Shown here one piece after another: positions 10,315-20,292 of a DNA stretch of 64,000 bases (positions are counted from its first letter, which is position 1; each line of letters starts with the position of its first letter). The position numbers and the translations under genes are program-made. Below the pieces are notes generated by a model. It did no database searches, was not told the origin of the DNA, and was given only the letters and a program-made list of their open reading frames with translations. This DNA comes from Sedimentisphaerales bacterium (GTDB lineage Bacteria > Planctomycetota > Phycisphaerae > Sedimentisphaerales > SM23-30): NCBI GenBank assembly GCA_028281535.1, contig JANQJS010000039.1, positions 45,465 through 109,464 of the forward strand. The letters are read 5' to 3'.

Positions 10315-12558
10315 ATGAGAAAACAACAAAAAATAATAAGTAGGATATGGTTTCTTGGTTGCGGCCTTGCTATGGCCATGGTATTGGGCTGCCATTCTGA
10401 TCAAGAAAAAGTTTCAAGCAAACCCCAAAAAGAGACATCGGTTCAGTCGCAGGCATCCTCTTCCAAAGTTGAGAGTGCTGAATCTGATTTTAGTGATACA
10501 GGTAATCGTTCCCAAGGAAACGATGTTCAGCAACTAGAAGCGATGCTCAAGGAAGAATTTTCACGTTTGGAAAAACAATCGACACCAACTAAAGAAGACA
10601 TCGTAGAAGAAGTCCTTGCGTCAATCAAGAAAACACCAGCAGCGGTTAAGATGGCCCCTAAAAAAGCAACTCCTAAAAGTCAACCTTTACAATTAGTTGA
10701 TATGCCGGCATTATCTGATCCGCAATTAAGACAGACGCCCATATCGCTCAATTTAGGGCAGGTTGACATTGTTTATGTTATCCAACTGGTAGGTGAATCA
10801 ACGGGTATTAATTTTGTTTGGGGCGAAGAAATCACCGGCTCCATATCAGTCAATTCGCCTACAGAAATTAAAATGGGCGAACTCTATCATTTTCTGGAAA
10901 CCGTATTAGAGCTCAAAGGGTATGCAGCGGTTCCTTCCGGAAAAATGGTTAAAATTGTCAAACGCAGTCAGGCCAATCAGGAAAACCTTCAAGTAAGAAT
11001 TGGCAGTGATCCAGACACGATTGCATTAACCGATACGGTCATTACTCAAATCATTCCATTGGAATATGCGGATGCCCAAGAAGTCAAAGCGATTATCAAT
11101 TCACGCAAATCTGAAAGTGCATTGCTTGATGTGAATAATCGTAGCAATAAAATAATAATCACAGATACATCTGCAAATATTCACCACATGGCAAAGATCA
11201 TTGCCCAGTTGGATATCCCTGAAGCCAAACCGCAGACAGTCGTTTATCCTTTAAAGCATGCGTCTGCCCAAATGCTCAGTCGTCAAGTCAGCCAAATAAT
11301 GCAAAAACAGCAGGCACTAGGGCCTAATGTACGACGACCCAATGGTGCGTCTCTACCAACATCAGATTTAAAGGTTCAGCCTGATCAACGAATCAATGCA
11401 TTAGTCGTCACGGCCAATACTATGGACCTGGAAATTATTGAAGCCTTGATCAAAAAATTGGATATCGAAAAGCCTACTGGCTATGACAATGTCCATGTTG
11501 TTTCGTTAAAAAATGCCTCGGCAGATAAAATGGCTCAATCACTTTCCCAGGCGCTAGCCAATCTTCGTGGCGTGGTTGGTGAAGGTGTTCAGCAGCCGAC
11601 TGTCACGCCTGATCTGGATACCAATTCATTGATTGTCTCAGCCACTCAACAGGATTTTTCTGTGATCTCAAAAATTATCACTCGATTAGATGTGACTCAA
11701 GAAATGGTTTTGGTTGAAGTGAAGATTATGGAGATTACTGAAAAAGATCTTGTCGAAATTGGTATTGATTGGGCCACACTTGAAAAAGCGGTTGAAGATT
11801 CTGTACGTGGTTTTGCCTCTTCAAGTTTTGGTCCCAGACCAGGATTTATCAATGGATCTAATGGAGGCCTAAGTTTAGGACTATTCAAGGAAATTAATGG
11901 TGAAGTGACGATCGGTTCTGTCTTACAGGCATTGGAGGAAAATCAAGGAATTAACTTTCTTTCCACGCCATCGGTCGTGACGCGCAATCATCAGGAAGCC
12001 ATCTTTATTGCTGGTGAAAACGAACCTTTTGTAGGCCAATCAAAAATTACCGAGGATGCTGATCCCATCACACCTACCGTTGTGCAAACCTTCGATTATC
12101 GTGATGTGGGTGTTACCTTAAAAGTAACGCCACACATTAGTCAATCAGGTACAGTGATTATTGATGTGCATGGTAAGTTTACCTCTATTGTTGATGGAAG
12201 ACCCGGCCAGTCGGTCAATACGCCCAGTACTTCAATACGTTCAGTCGATTCATCCCTTGTTTTGTCAGATGGCCAGACGTCTTACATCAGTGGTTTGATG
12301 CGTGATGATCTTGTGACTTTAGATCGACAGGTGCCGTTGTTAGGCGATATACCATTGCTTGGTGAAATATTTAAATGGAAGCGAAAGCAAAACCAGAAAA
12401 CCAATCTTCTGATTTCTATCACACCGCATGTGATTTCAGGACAATCGCAAATGGCGGATAAAACTAATGAGAAAATCGAAGAGATTAATAAAGTGTATCA
12501 AGAAGTGAATGCATCGGATGATGTTGCTAATGAACCATCAAATTCGATCTGGAAATAA
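10315..12558 (+). CDS. gspD: Type II secretion system secretin GspD (lipoprotein)
   Basis: GspD forms the outer-membrane exit channel of the T2SS. The 747-residue protein starts with a lipoprotein signal (MVLGC, Cys26; Cys16 is a second possible lipobox). A low-complexity linker leads to an N0-type domain (about 140-215) and three N1-N3 type repeats with YPLKHASAQML and VSLKNASADKMAQ. The secretin beta-barrel domain follows (about 540-720), ending with the signature VPLLGDIPLLGEIFKWK. The lipid anchor may let it reach the outer membrane without a separate GspS pilotin. It lies between gspC and gspE. Confidence 0.95.
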   Translation: MRKQQKIISRIWFLGCGLAMAMVLGCHSDQEKVSSKPQKETSVQSQASSSKVESAESDFSDTGNRSQGNDVQQLEAMLKEEFSRLEKQSTPTKEDIVEEVLASIKKTPAAVKMAPKKATPKSQPLQLVDMPALSDPQLRQTPISLNLGQVDIVYVIQLVGESTGINFVWGEEITGSISVNSPTEIKMGELYHFLETVLELKGYAAVPSGKMVKIVKRSQANQENLQVRIGSDPDTIALTDTVITQIIPLEYADAQEVKAIINSRKSESALLDVNNRSNKIIITDTSANIHHMAKIIAQLDIPEAKPQTVVYPLKHASAQMLSRQVSQIMQKQQALGPNVRRPNGASLPTSDLKVQPDQRINALVVTANTMDLEIIEALIKKLDIEKPTGYDNVHVVSLKNASADKMAQSLSQALANLRGVVGEGVQQPTVTPDLDTNSLIVSATQQDFSVISKIITRLDVTQEMVLVEVKIMEITEKDLVEIGIDWATLEKAVEDSVRGFASSSFGPRPGFINGSNGGLSLGLFKEINGEVTIGSVLQALEENQGINFLSTPSVVTRNHQEAIFIAGENEPFVGQSKITEDADPITPTVVQTFDYRDVGVTLKVTPHISQSGTVIIDVHGKFTSIVDGRPGQSVNTPSTSIRSVDSSLVLSDGQTSYISGLMRDDLVTLDRQVPLLGDIPLLGEIFKWKRKQNQKTNLLISITPHVISGQSQMADKTNEKIEEINKVYQEVNASDDVANEPSNSIWK

Positions 12559-12581
12559 TTACAAATAGGATAGCATAATAA

Positions 12582-14315
12582 ATGTATACCAGATTGATTG
12601 GAGAAATATTAATCGAATCCACCTCACTAACTCAGGAGCAGTTAGATGAGGCAATCGATATGCGCCAGCAGAAAAAAACACGTCTTCCTTTGGGACAATT
12701 TTTAATCCAGGAGAGTTTGATTACACCCACAGAGTTAGCCAAAGGTTTGGCTCAGCAGTGGGATTTAACCTATCTGGATTCGATTGATGCCAATCAAATC
12801 GATGATAAGCTCGTCAAGGCTTTACCATTTGAATACTTGAAAAAACAATTGGTCTTGCCCGTTAAACTGGACTCACAAACCATTGCCGTTGCCATGGCGG
12901 ATCCGATGAATGTGGAATCCTATGATGCGGTGATGATGCGTTTAGGTCAGTTTGCACAGCGTGTCGTAAGTACGCCCAGTGTGATCGAGCAAGCGATCAG
13001 TCATTACTACTATAAAGAAATGACCTCACAGGGTAATGCTTCTGATGAGAATTCTGAAACAATAGATCAAACGTTGGATGATTCTCAACCTGAAGATCTA
13101 TTAAATATTGCCAATAAAGCCCCTGTTATTAAGCTGGTAAATAATATTTTCTTTCAAGCGGTTCATGCCCGTGCCAGTGATATTCATATCGAACCTTATG
13201 AAGATGATGTGAAAGTGCGTTTACGTATTGATGGTGTATTGCATGATTTGTCCAGCCTGCCGCGTCAACAACTTGCTGCATTGGTTTCACGACTAAAGAT
13301 TATGTCAAATCTCGATATTGCAGAGCGACGTTTACCTCAAGATGGTCAAAGTCGAATTCGTATCGGTGAAAAAGAAATGGATATTCGTTGTTCTGTTGTG
13401 CCAACGTCAGGTGGCGAACGTGTCGTACTTCGTTTACTAGATAAAAGTGGTCAATCACTTGATCTAGAGTCGCTGGGCTTTATGCCAAAGGTGAAAAAAC
13501 AATTTCTGGAATTGATTCATCAGCCCCATGGGATTTTTCTGGTCACAGGTCCCACGGGTAGTGGTAAAACAACAACGCTCTATTCCATATTAAACACACT
13601 GAATAATTCTCAGCGAAACATCTTAACGGTTGAAGATCCCATCGAGTATCAGCTCAAAGGGATTGGTCAAATGCAGGTGAAACCAAAAATTGACCTGACC
13701 TTTGCTAACTCCCTTAAACATATACTTCGTCAGGACCCGGATGTTGTCATGGTAGGTGAAATACGCGATGAACAAACCGCTCGTATTGCCATTCAAGCAT
13801 CTCTTACCGGCCACATGGTTTTAAGTACGCTTCATACAAATGATGCACCTTCTGCATTTTCACGGTTGTTAGATATGAAAATCGAACCCTATCTTATCTC
13901 TTCATCTGTGGTTGGTGTCATGGCACAAAGATTGGTTCGTTTGATCTGTCAAGATTGTAAAATCATTCACGAACCGGGAACTGAACATAAATCGCTGCTT
14001 AAAAATACGCAAGAGTCTTTTTATATTGGTAGTGGTTGTGATCACTGTTTGGATACAGGTTATTTGGGTCGTACTGGAATTTTTGAATTGCTGGTTCCCG
14101 ATGATGAATTGCGTGAGTTGATTAATCAAAAAGCACCAGCCCATGATATTAAAACAGCTGCGTTAAATAAAGGGATGGTTTCATTGCGTGACTGCGGATT
14201 ATGGAAAGCGGTTTCTGGTTTAACATCTCTCCAGGAAGTAATGAGAGTCACCCAGGAAAGTTCACAAGAAGTTCAAACAGCATTGAATGATGAGATATTC
14301 CATGTTGAAATTTGA
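12582..14315 (+). CDS. gspE: Type II secretion ATPase GspE
   Basis: The cytoplasmic ATPase that drives pseudopilus assembly. It has an N-terminal MshEN/GspE-N domain (about 1-145), then the AAA-like ATPase core. Walker A is GPTGSGKT (323-330). Asp and His boxes (ILRQDPDVVMVGEIRD, LSTLHTNDAP) follow. Two CxxC pairs (ICQDC and CDHC) form the usual zinc-binding C-terminal module. The 577-residue length is normal. The gene overlaps the start of gspF. Confidence 0.95.
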   Translation: MYTRLIGEILIESTSLTQEQLDEAIDMRQQKKTRLPLGQFLIQESLITPTELAKGLAQQWDLTYLDSIDANQIDDKLVKALPFEYLKKQLVLPVKLDSQTIAVAMADPMNVESYDAVMMRLGQFAQRVVSTPSVIEQAISHYYYKEMTSQGNASDENSETIDQTLDDSQPEDLLNIANKAPVIKLVNNIFFQAVHARASDIHIEPYEDDVKVRLRIDGVLHDLSSLPRQQLAALVSRLKIMSNLDIAERRLPQDGQSRIRIGEKEMDIRCSVVPTSGGERVVLRLLDKSGQSLDLESLGFMPKVKKQFLELIHQPHGIFLVTGPTGSGKTTTLYSILNTLNNSQRNILTVEDPIEYQLKGIGQMQVKPKIDLTFANSLKHILRQDPDVVMVGEIRDEQTARIAIQASLTGHMVLSTLHTNDAPSAFSRLLDMKIEPYLISSSVVGVMAQRLVRLICQDCKIIHEPGTEHKSLLKNTQESFYIGSGCDHCLDTGYLGRTGIFELLVPDDELRELINQKAPAHDIKTAALNKGMVSLRDCGLWKAVSGLTSLQEVMRVTQESSQEVQTALNDEIFHVEI

Positions 14316-15465
14316 CAAAAATATAACAATGGATCAGGAATTGATCTCAACGGATTTGGTCGATAAGCCAACGACGTTACAGAGTCAGTCTAACCCATCA
14401 CAGACTGAGTTGGATCCTGAGTGTCAGGAACTCCGAGTCAGTTTAGCACAATTATGCGTGACGACACAACAGCTGGCCACCTTGCTAAAAGGGGGCATGA
14501 ATCTCGTGCCCGCGCTCACAGCCTTAATCGATCAACTGGACGAACATCCTTTTGCCAAAAACATCACGGCCATTCGTGATGATGTCAATTCAGGTTTGTC
14601 GTTTGGAGATGCTTTGGAGCGACATCCAAATATCTTTTCAAAATTATATGTCAGTATTGTTCGTGCAGGCCAGAGTACTGGCACACTTGACAGGGTATTA
14701 ATGAACCTGGCAGCTATGTTAGAAAATCGACAGCGACTGCAAGGAAAGATAAAGTCCGCGATGGTCTACCCGGCGATCATGGCCTGTGTTGCCATCTCCG
14801 TAGTCATGTTTCTCATGGCGTTTGTCGTACCGAGTATTAGTAAAATATTTTTAGATATGGATCAAAAACTACCTGCGATAACTATCGCGCTAATCAGCAT
14901 AAGTGAAATCATACATCACTATTTTTGGCTGATCATCGCATCTGCTGTTGGATTGATGGTTGCGATTAAGTTCTTTCTAAAAAGTTCCAAAGGGCGATTT
15001 TGGTGGGATCAACATAAATTAGTGATCCCTTTTTATGGTGATCTCAGCCTTAAAATTGAAGCCGCCCGCTTATGCCGATCATTAGCAACCCTTCTTTCCA
15101 GTGGAATATCAATTTTAAATGCATTGGCCATGACGAAAGATGTTGTTCAAAATAAATATCTTGCCCAAAAAATAGAGCAGGTTGGCCATTGGGTCTCTGA
15201 TGGAAAATCGATTGCTCAATCGTTTAAAGAGACGCATCTGTTTGAACCTATTCTTTTTCATACCATCTCAGTGGGTGAAATGAGTGGGAATCTGGAAGAT
15301 GGATTAGGCAATATTGCCGCAGCGTATGAGAATCAAGTTGACAATAAAACCAAAACCTTAACGACTCTTTTAGAGCCCATGATCGCAATCGCAATGGGAT
15401 TGGTCGTTGGTTTTATTGTCCTGGCAATTTTGCTACCCATATTTGAAATTAATCAAATGATATAA
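14302..15465 (+). CDS. gspF: Type II secretion inner-membrane protein GspF
   Basis: GspF is the polytopic platform protein that contacts GspE and GspL. Two T2SSF domains are visible (about 55-175 and 255-380), each with a GxxLxxAL-type motif and membrane segments (VVMFLMAFVVPSI, FWLIIASAVGLMV, LVVGFIVLAILLPI). The canonical N-terminal 50-60 residues of GspF are missing and replaced by a polar, low-complexity stretch. The start is uncertain: ATGs at 14287, 14302 and 14329 are in frame. I prefer 14302, which overlaps the end of gspE by 14 bases. Confidence 0.9.
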   Translation: MLKFDKNITMDQELISTDLVDKPTTLQSQSNPSQTELDPECQELRVSLAQLCVTTQQLATLLKGGMNLVPALTALIDQLDEHPFAKNITAIRDDVNSGLSFGDALERHPNIFSKLYVSIVRAGQSTGTLDRVLMNLAAMLENRQRLQGKIKSAMVYPAIMACVAISVVMFLMAFVVPSISKIFLDMDQKLPAITIALISISEIIHHYFWLIIASAVGLMVAIKFFLKSSKGRFWWDQHKLVIPFYGDLSLKIEAARLCRSLATLLSSGISILNALAMTKDVVQNKYLAQKIEQVGHWVSDGKSIAQSFKETHLFEPILFHTISVGEMSGNLEDGLGNIAAAYENQVDNKTKTLTTLLEPMIAIAMGLVVGFIVLAILLPIFEINQMI

Positions 15466-15476
15466 TTGGAGGAGTT

Positions 15477-15899
15477 ATGAAAAAGAAACAACAAGGTTTT
15501 ACCATCATTGAACTGATGATTGTGGTTGTGATTCTAGGTGTTCTTGCCACGATGATTATACCCAAAATATTGCATCGTCCAGACCAGGCAAAGCAGACGA
15601 AAGCCAAAATTGATATCAAGCAAATTGAATCAGCTTTGGCATCGTTTCGAATTGATACCGGCCGTTTTCCTACCACCTCGGAAGGTCTTGAAGTGTTGGT
15701 CAAAGATACTGGGATCAAAGATTATGCACCAGGCGGTTATTTAGAAAAAGTACCTAAAGACCCTTGGGGTAAACCTTATCTCTATTTAAGTCCTTCCCGC
15801 CATGGTAAAGACTATGACCTTGAATCCTATGGCAAAGATGGTGAAGATGGTGGTGAAGGTTATGATGCGGATATCGAAAACTGGAATATGGATGACTAG
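15477..15899 (+). CDS. gspG: Major pseudopilin GspG
   Basis: The main subunit of the T2SS pseudopilus. The prepilin leader MKKKQQG|FTIIELMIVVVILG is cleaved before Phe and followed by the hydrophobic helix. The C-terminal part has the hallmark GspG calcium-site region (DPWGKPY, then GEDGGEGYDADIENW). Its 140 residues are normal. A strong ribosome site (GGAGG) precedes the ATG. The stop codon overlaps the GTG start of gspI. Confidence 0.95.
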   Translation: MKKKQQGFTIIELMIVVVILGVLATMIIPKILHRPDQAKQTKAKIDIKQIESALASFRIDTGRFPTTSEGLEVLVKDTGIKDYAPGGYLEKVPKDPWGKPYLYLSPSRHGKDYDLESYGKDGEDGGEGYDADIENWNMDD

Positions 15900-16297
15900 T
15901 GAGACCGTACCGAAAACAAATGGGATTGACGTTAATCGAAGTCCTCGTTGCACTGGCTGTTGTGGCGACCGTGATGATAGCTATTGTACGCTTGCATCTG
16001 GTCAGTTTAAATCTTTCGAACCAATCATCCCAAGTAACGCAAGCGAGTTTACTGGCAAGTAGTAAGTTGGAACAAGCTTTGTCGGTTGGTTTTCCAGAAA
16101 TTGGAACCAAACAAGGCACCGAAACCATTGATAATATCCAGATGCACTGGAAAGTGGATGTGATAGATAAAACGATATCTCTGAAATCTGACAAACCGCT
16201 CGAGCAGTTGCGGTCGGTGAAAGCAACAACGTCATGGAAGCAGGGACAAAAGAAAAAACAAGTTGAGTATGAAACATGGGTCACTAAACGGAACTAA
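15899..16297 (+). CDS. gspI: Minor pseudopilin GspI
   Basis: The 132-residue protein starts at GTG inside the gspG stop (TAGTG), so translation is coupled. The prepilin leader ends at MG|LTLIEVLVALAVVATVM, the GspI-type pattern. GspI is part of the GspI-J-K tip complex of the pseudopilus. No gspH lies between gspG and gspI. Confidence 0.85.
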   Translation: MRPYRKQMGLTLIEVLVALAVVATVMIAIVRLHLVSLNLSNQSSQVTQASLLASSKLEQALSVGFPEIGTKQGTETIDNIQMHWKVDVIDKTISLKSDKPLEQLRSVKATTSWKQGQKKKQVEYETWVTKRN

Positions 16298-16298
16298 G

Positions 16299-16964
16299 AT
16301 GAACATTATCAAGCGACAATCTGGTTTTACCTTGATCGAGTTGCTCATCTCGATGGTGATGATTGCGCTGATTCTCTCTACCGTTTATGGCACCTGGACT
16401 GCTACCGCCAGGCAGACTGGACGAATCCAGCAGCAAGGTCAGCTCGATCTTACAGGTAGGTCATTCGTTGTGCAAATGGCAAAGCAAGTGCGTAGTTCAT
16501 ATGCTGATACTCAAAAAATCCCAGACGATAATATTCCTGAAAGTCGTTGGTTTAAAGCCTCCAGACACAATGCGAATCTACCCTTCCTGGAATTGATCTC
16601 AACAGAAACACTGTATTATGGTCAAAACAGCAATGTCGGTTTAATCAAGGCTGAGTATAAATATGATGCCTTTTCCGGAAAAATATATTATCGCCAAACC
16701 CCTATAGTCAAAACCGAAAAATTATCATCAACTCCATGGGAAATGATCTCTGATAATATTACTCATCTGAGCTGTTCTTATTATGATGGTTCCGAGTGGC
16801 TTGACTATTGGGATCAGACAAAACAACCTTTGCCAACAGCAGTGAAAATTGATGTAGAAGTTTCGCGTCAAGATAATAATAAACGATATTCGATCACAAC
16901 GAATTGTATGAATGTGATTGACATACCTGACCTTCAGTCACAAGGAAAACAAAATGCGAAATAA
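16299..16964 (+). CDS. gspJ: Minor pseudopilin GspJ
   Basis: The tip-complex pseudopilin. I chose the ATG at 16299, just after the gspI stop, because it gives a proper short leader (MNIIKRQSG|FTLIELLISMVMIAL); an in-frame ATG at 16263 would give an overlong leader. The globular part has the sequence DNITHLSCSYYDGSEW typical of GspJ. It overlaps gspK by 11 bases. Confidence 0.85.
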   Translation: MNIIKRQSGFTLIELLISMVMIALILSTVYGTWTATARQTGRIQQQGQLDLTGRSFVVQMAKQVRSSYADTQKIPDDNIPESRWFKASRHNANLPFLELISTETLYYGQNSNVGLIKAEYKYDAFSGKIYYRQTPIVKTEKLSSTPWEMISDNITHLSCSYYDGSEWLDYWDQTKQPLPTAVKIDVEVSRQDNNKRYSITTNCMNVIDIPDLQSQGKQNAK

Positions 16965-17925
16965 CCAAAAACAATATGGTTTTGTTCTGGTCGCAGTTCT
17001 CTTTGTGATCGTGCTAATGATCTCCTTGATCTTAGGTGTCAATCTGCAAAGCCGCTTGCAGGCTCGTCAGACAACAGATTTTACCTCTGCCCAGCAATCC
17101 CTTTTCACGGCAAGAGCAGGATTAAATGTCGCCATGTCTGCTATTAAGCAGGCGAATGATTCTTTTGCTGAAATGTTAAATCATCCTATGACGATAACAC
17201 TTGGTAAACATAAATGTGAGATTTTAATTGTCGATGAAAACAGCAAGATAAATATTAACAAACTCATCAGCGGACAAGGCAAGATGGATCGTAATCGTGT
17301 TGACCAATGTCTTAAGTTGATTGATATTCTAAATCGCGATAGTCAATCGGAAGAGATGTTCAAGTATTCTTTAATCGCTTCCATCATTGATTGGGTGGAT
17401 GGCGATGATCAGGTAACTTTCTTTGATTTTGTAACTCATCATAATCGAGGAGCGGAATCTGATTATTATCAATCTCTAGATCAGCCATACAACTGTGCCA
17501 ATCAGCCCATGTCATTAATAGATGAATTGCAATATGTTAAAGAGGCTTCGTTTCTATCAGAGGGGAATAGAATATTGGATCAATACCTGACGGTTCATGG
17601 CGATGGGTTAATCAATATAAATACCGCTTCAAAAGAAGTTCTTGAATCACTATCAGAAAAAATGACACCTGCGTTGGTTCAAATGATTATTGAGCTTAGA
17701 AACCAGAGACCTTTTGGTCATATACAAGAATTGAGAGATTTGCCAAGTCTAGATAATAATGCCTTTAATCAATTTTCACATATGATTACGGTGCAGCCTG
17801 AGGATAATGTTTATAAAATTAAAACGTCAACAGACGTTAATGGTATCGAAAAAATCATTACCACTGTGGTCGAGAAAAAGCCTCAGGCAGATGTCATTAA
17901 AATGGTTTACTATAAAGAGTCCTAA
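16954..17925 (+). CDS. gspK: Minor pseudopilin GspK
   Basis: The large tip pseudopilin. The start at 16954 gives MRNNQKQYG|FVLVAVLFVIVLMISL, a GspK leader in which the usual Glu at position 5 is absent, as is common for this subunit. The C-terminal half has the helix-hairpin-helix-like region (INTASKEVLESL, PFGHIQELRDLPSL) and an acidic insert (DWVDGDDQ) of the kind that binds calcium. It has 323 residues from this start. Confidence 0.85.
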   Translation: MRNNQKQYGFVLVAVLFVIVLMISLILGVNLQSRLQARQTTDFTSAQQSLFTARAGLNVAMSAIKQANDSFAEMLNHPMTITLGKHKCEILIVDENSKININKLISGQGKMDRNRVDQCLKLIDILNRDSQSEEMFKYSLIASIIDWVDGDDQVTFFDFVTHHNRGAESDYYQSLDQPYNCANQPMSLIDELQYVKEASFLSEGNRILDQYLTVHGDGLININTASKEVLESLSEKMTPALVQMIIELRNQRPFGHIQELRDLPSLDNNAFNQFSHMITVQPEDNVYKIKTSTDVNGIEKIITTVVEKKPQADVIKMVYYKES

Positions 17926-17943
17926 ACTAAAGGTTCTCATATA

Positions 17944-19395
17944 ATGTCAAAAAAATCGATTGGAATTGATATCACTCAAGACAAGCTATATGCTGTTCAG
18001 GTCGCCCTGGATAAGGATAGCTATTGTGTGGAGAAGTGTCTGGACGTACCGCTTCGTCGCCAAAGTGATCGCTTGGAAGATATTCTTAATTCGTTGACAA
18101 GTGAGCATGGTTTTGACAAAAAAGCAAAAACAGCATGTGCACTCTCCGAATCTCATATTTTATTTCGGAATATAGACCAACAAATCGTTGAGCAGCGATT
18201 TGACCAGGAAACCCCAGAGTGGGTAGATGAATTTCCTTTTGAGTCCGATGAAATCGAGTTGGAAGGATATAATTTTCATCATCAATCAGAGCAGGCCAAT
18301 GTCTATCTTATGGCCGCGGCTGAAAAAGAGGTGCTCTTACAAAAGGCACGTGCGTTTAAGCAAAGTCAACTCAAGCCTCAGTTAATGGATTCACCCATTT
18401 CAGCCCTCATTTCATTGTCAAGATTTCAATGTCCTGAATTAATGAAGGAGGCTGCTATTCTTCTTTATCTGGACCAACAATGGTTGAATATGATTATTCT
18501 AAAGAATGATGAAGTAGAATTGGTCAGGCGATTTCCATTTGCACAGCAGAGCTATTCTGAAGAATTTGTTGAATTATTAGTTCGAGAGCTGGAAATTAGT
18601 TGGCGAATGACATTCAATCAAGGTGTTTCAGAAAAAGTACCAATCATTTTTTCTGGTCAAGCAAGGAATCAAACACTCGTGAGTGCGTTAGAAGAGCAAT
18701 TTTTATGCGAACCTGTTTTATTAAATCTTACAGATAATATCCTCGATATAAATGACCAGGAGTTGTCAGAAGAATACACTATTGCTCAAGGTATTGCCAT
18801 GTGTGCTTTTGAATCTGAAGAAGGAACTGGTTGTAATTTTGCAAAGATATCATGTGAGACAAGTCAGCAACAGAGTCAATATCAAAAGCGCACATTGATA
18901 ACGACAGTGGTATTGGTGGTAGCTATTGCATTAGTTGCTGTAGCAGGGGTCATGATTAAATTTCAAATGATGGAATCTCAATATCAAACGCTTAAGGATC
19001 AATCGCGAGTACTGTTTTCCGAAACATTACCTCAGGAAAAAAATATTGTTGATGAACTCTCTCAGTCGCAAGCATATTTAGCTGCATTGGAAAAAGAATG
19101 GGCAAATGTCAGTCCTCTCTTACCGAGGTCTCAGGGCCCATTGAGTATTTACAGTGTGATCAGCCAAACTCAACCAAAACGTTTCGGTGTTAGTTTGACA
19201 AAATGCTGGATTTCAAAAAATATTGTACTTGTGTCTGCTCAGGCAGCATCAGAGAAAAATGCATCAAGTTGGATTAAAGAATTGCGCCGCATGCCTGTTT
19301 TTGAAAGGGTGCAAATAGTTAATCCGAAGACGGAAACAAAATCAGATTTGTATGATTTTACTTTAGAAATGATCTGTTCGGAAAGTTTTCTATGA
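17944..19395 (+). CDS. gspL: Type II secretion protein GspL (PilM/PilN-like)
   Basis: The 483-residue protein has an actin-like cytoplasmic domain (IGIDITQDKLYAVQV at the start, about 1-290), a single membrane segment (about 317-338) and a periplasmic PilN/ferredoxin-like domain. GspL anchors the ATPase GspE to the membrane platform. It overlaps gspM by four bases (ATGA). Low sequence conservation is normal for this subunit; position and architecture carry the call. Confidence 0.75.
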   Translation: MSKKSIGIDITQDKLYAVQVALDKDSYCVEKCLDVPLRRQSDRLEDILNSLTSEHGFDKKAKTACALSESHILFRNIDQQIVEQRFDQETPEWVDEFPFESDEIELEGYNFHHQSEQANVYLMAAAEKEVLLQKARAFKQSQLKPQLMDSPISALISLSRFQCPELMKEAAILLYLDQQWLNMIILKNDEVELVRRFPFAQQSYSEEFVELLVRELEISWRMTFNQGVSEKVPIIFSGQARNQTLVSALEEQFLCEPVLLNLTDNILDINDQELSEEYTIAQGIAMCAFESEEGTGCNFAKISCETSQQQSQYQKRTLITTVVLVVAIALVAVAGVMIKFQMMESQYQTLKDQSRVLFSETLPQEKNIVDELSQSQAYLAALEKEWANVSPLLPRSQGPLSIYSVISQTQPKRFGVSLTKCWISKNIVLVSAQAASEKNASSWIKELRRMPVFERVQIVNPKTETKSDLYDFTLEMICSESFL

Positions 19396-19913
19396 AAACA
19401 ATATCAAAAAAAGAAAAAAAGTTAGCTATGACAGCAATCATTGTTATTGGATGTTGGTTTTCCTATAGTGCTTTATTGCAACCCGCACTGGCAAGAATGG
19501 AAACACTGCAAAGGCGAATTCCAGAAAAAAATAAAGAGCTGGAGTTGCTTGGTAAAACCTGTGCTAAAATCAAAAAACTGGAAAAAAACTTACAACAGGT
19601 TCATTCGCAAGCCGAACAATTCTTAAGCGATGTTCAGTTGGAAAAAGCTCTAAATGAATTATTTAAACAACTAGCAATAGATGTTAGTCAGGTGTTTCTG
19701 GAAATAACGTCTAAAAAGATAAATGAGTCCTATTCCAGTACGCAAACAATAATAGAATTGAATAATGTTACAATGAAAATATTATTTGAGTTTTTGTCGA
19801 ATGTCGAAGAAAAATATCCTACACTATTGATTCAAACACTAAATATTACGAATGAAAACCAATCCTTAAAAATCAAACTAATCTTCACGCAGATTGAAAA
19901 GTCGAATCAATAA
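19392..19913 (+). CDS. gspM: Type II secretion protein GspM (PilO-like)
   Basis: The 173-residue protein has a membrane segment at about 12-32 (AMTAIIVIGCWFSYSALL), a coiled-coil stretch rich in Lys, Glu and Leu (about 35-80) and a small periplasmic ferredoxin-like domain. This is the GspM/PilO layout. It follows gspL with a 4-base overlap and is the last gene of the operon, converging on the ArsC-like gene with only seven bases between the stops. Confidence 0.7.
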   Translation: MKTISKKEKKLAMTAIIVIGCWFSYSALLQPALARMETLQRRIPEKNKELELLGKTCAKIKKLEKNLQQVHSQAEQFLSDVQLEKALNELFKQLAIDVSQVFLEITSKKINESYSSTQTIIELNNVTMKILFEFLSNVEEKYPTLLIQTLNITNENQSLKIKLIFTQIEKSNQ

Positions 19914-19920
19914 TTTTATT

Positions 19921-20265
19921 TCATAACAGAATGTCTAAAATAGTTTCAGGTGGCCGCCCTATACAAGCTTTCTCTCCATAAACAATAATGGGACGTTCTA
20001 TAAGCTCAGGATGTTCCATTATTAAATCCATAGCCTCTTGATCATTCTCAGGTGTGGGTTTATTTAACTTTACTAAATCTTTTTTTCGTATTAAATCACT
20101 TGCTGAAAGACCAAGCTTATTTAAAATATTAACTAGATCGTTACGGTCAGGTGGTGTCTTCAAATATTCAATCACCTTCGGTTCAATATGATGATTGCGT
20201 ATTAACTCTAGTGATTGTCGGCTCTTGCTGCATCTTGGGTTGTGATATATTCTTACTTCAGGCAT
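19921..20265 (-). CDS. arsC: ArsC-family arsenate reductase (glutaredoxin type)
   Basis: This 114-residue thioredoxin-fold protein carries the ArsC motif NPRCSKSR with the catalytic Cys near residue 12. It also has KKDLVKLN and the late GEKACIGRPPE segment that supplies the anion-binding arginine. ArsC reduces arsenate to arsenite with glutathione and glutaredoxin. Members of this family without other ars genes often have unknown or regulatory roles, and no ars transporter is seen here. A good ribosome site (AAGGA) precedes the ATG. It follows the dehydratase gene by 27 bases, probably in one transcript. Confidence 0.8.
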   Translation of the reverse strand: MPEVRIYHNPRCSKSRQSLELIRNHHIEPKVIEYLKTPPDRNDLVNILNKLGLSASDLIRKKDLVKLNKPTPENDQEAMDLIMEHPELIERPIIVYGEKACIGRPPETILDILL

Positions 20266-20292
20266 TGATTTTCCTTGTTAACGATTTACTTT

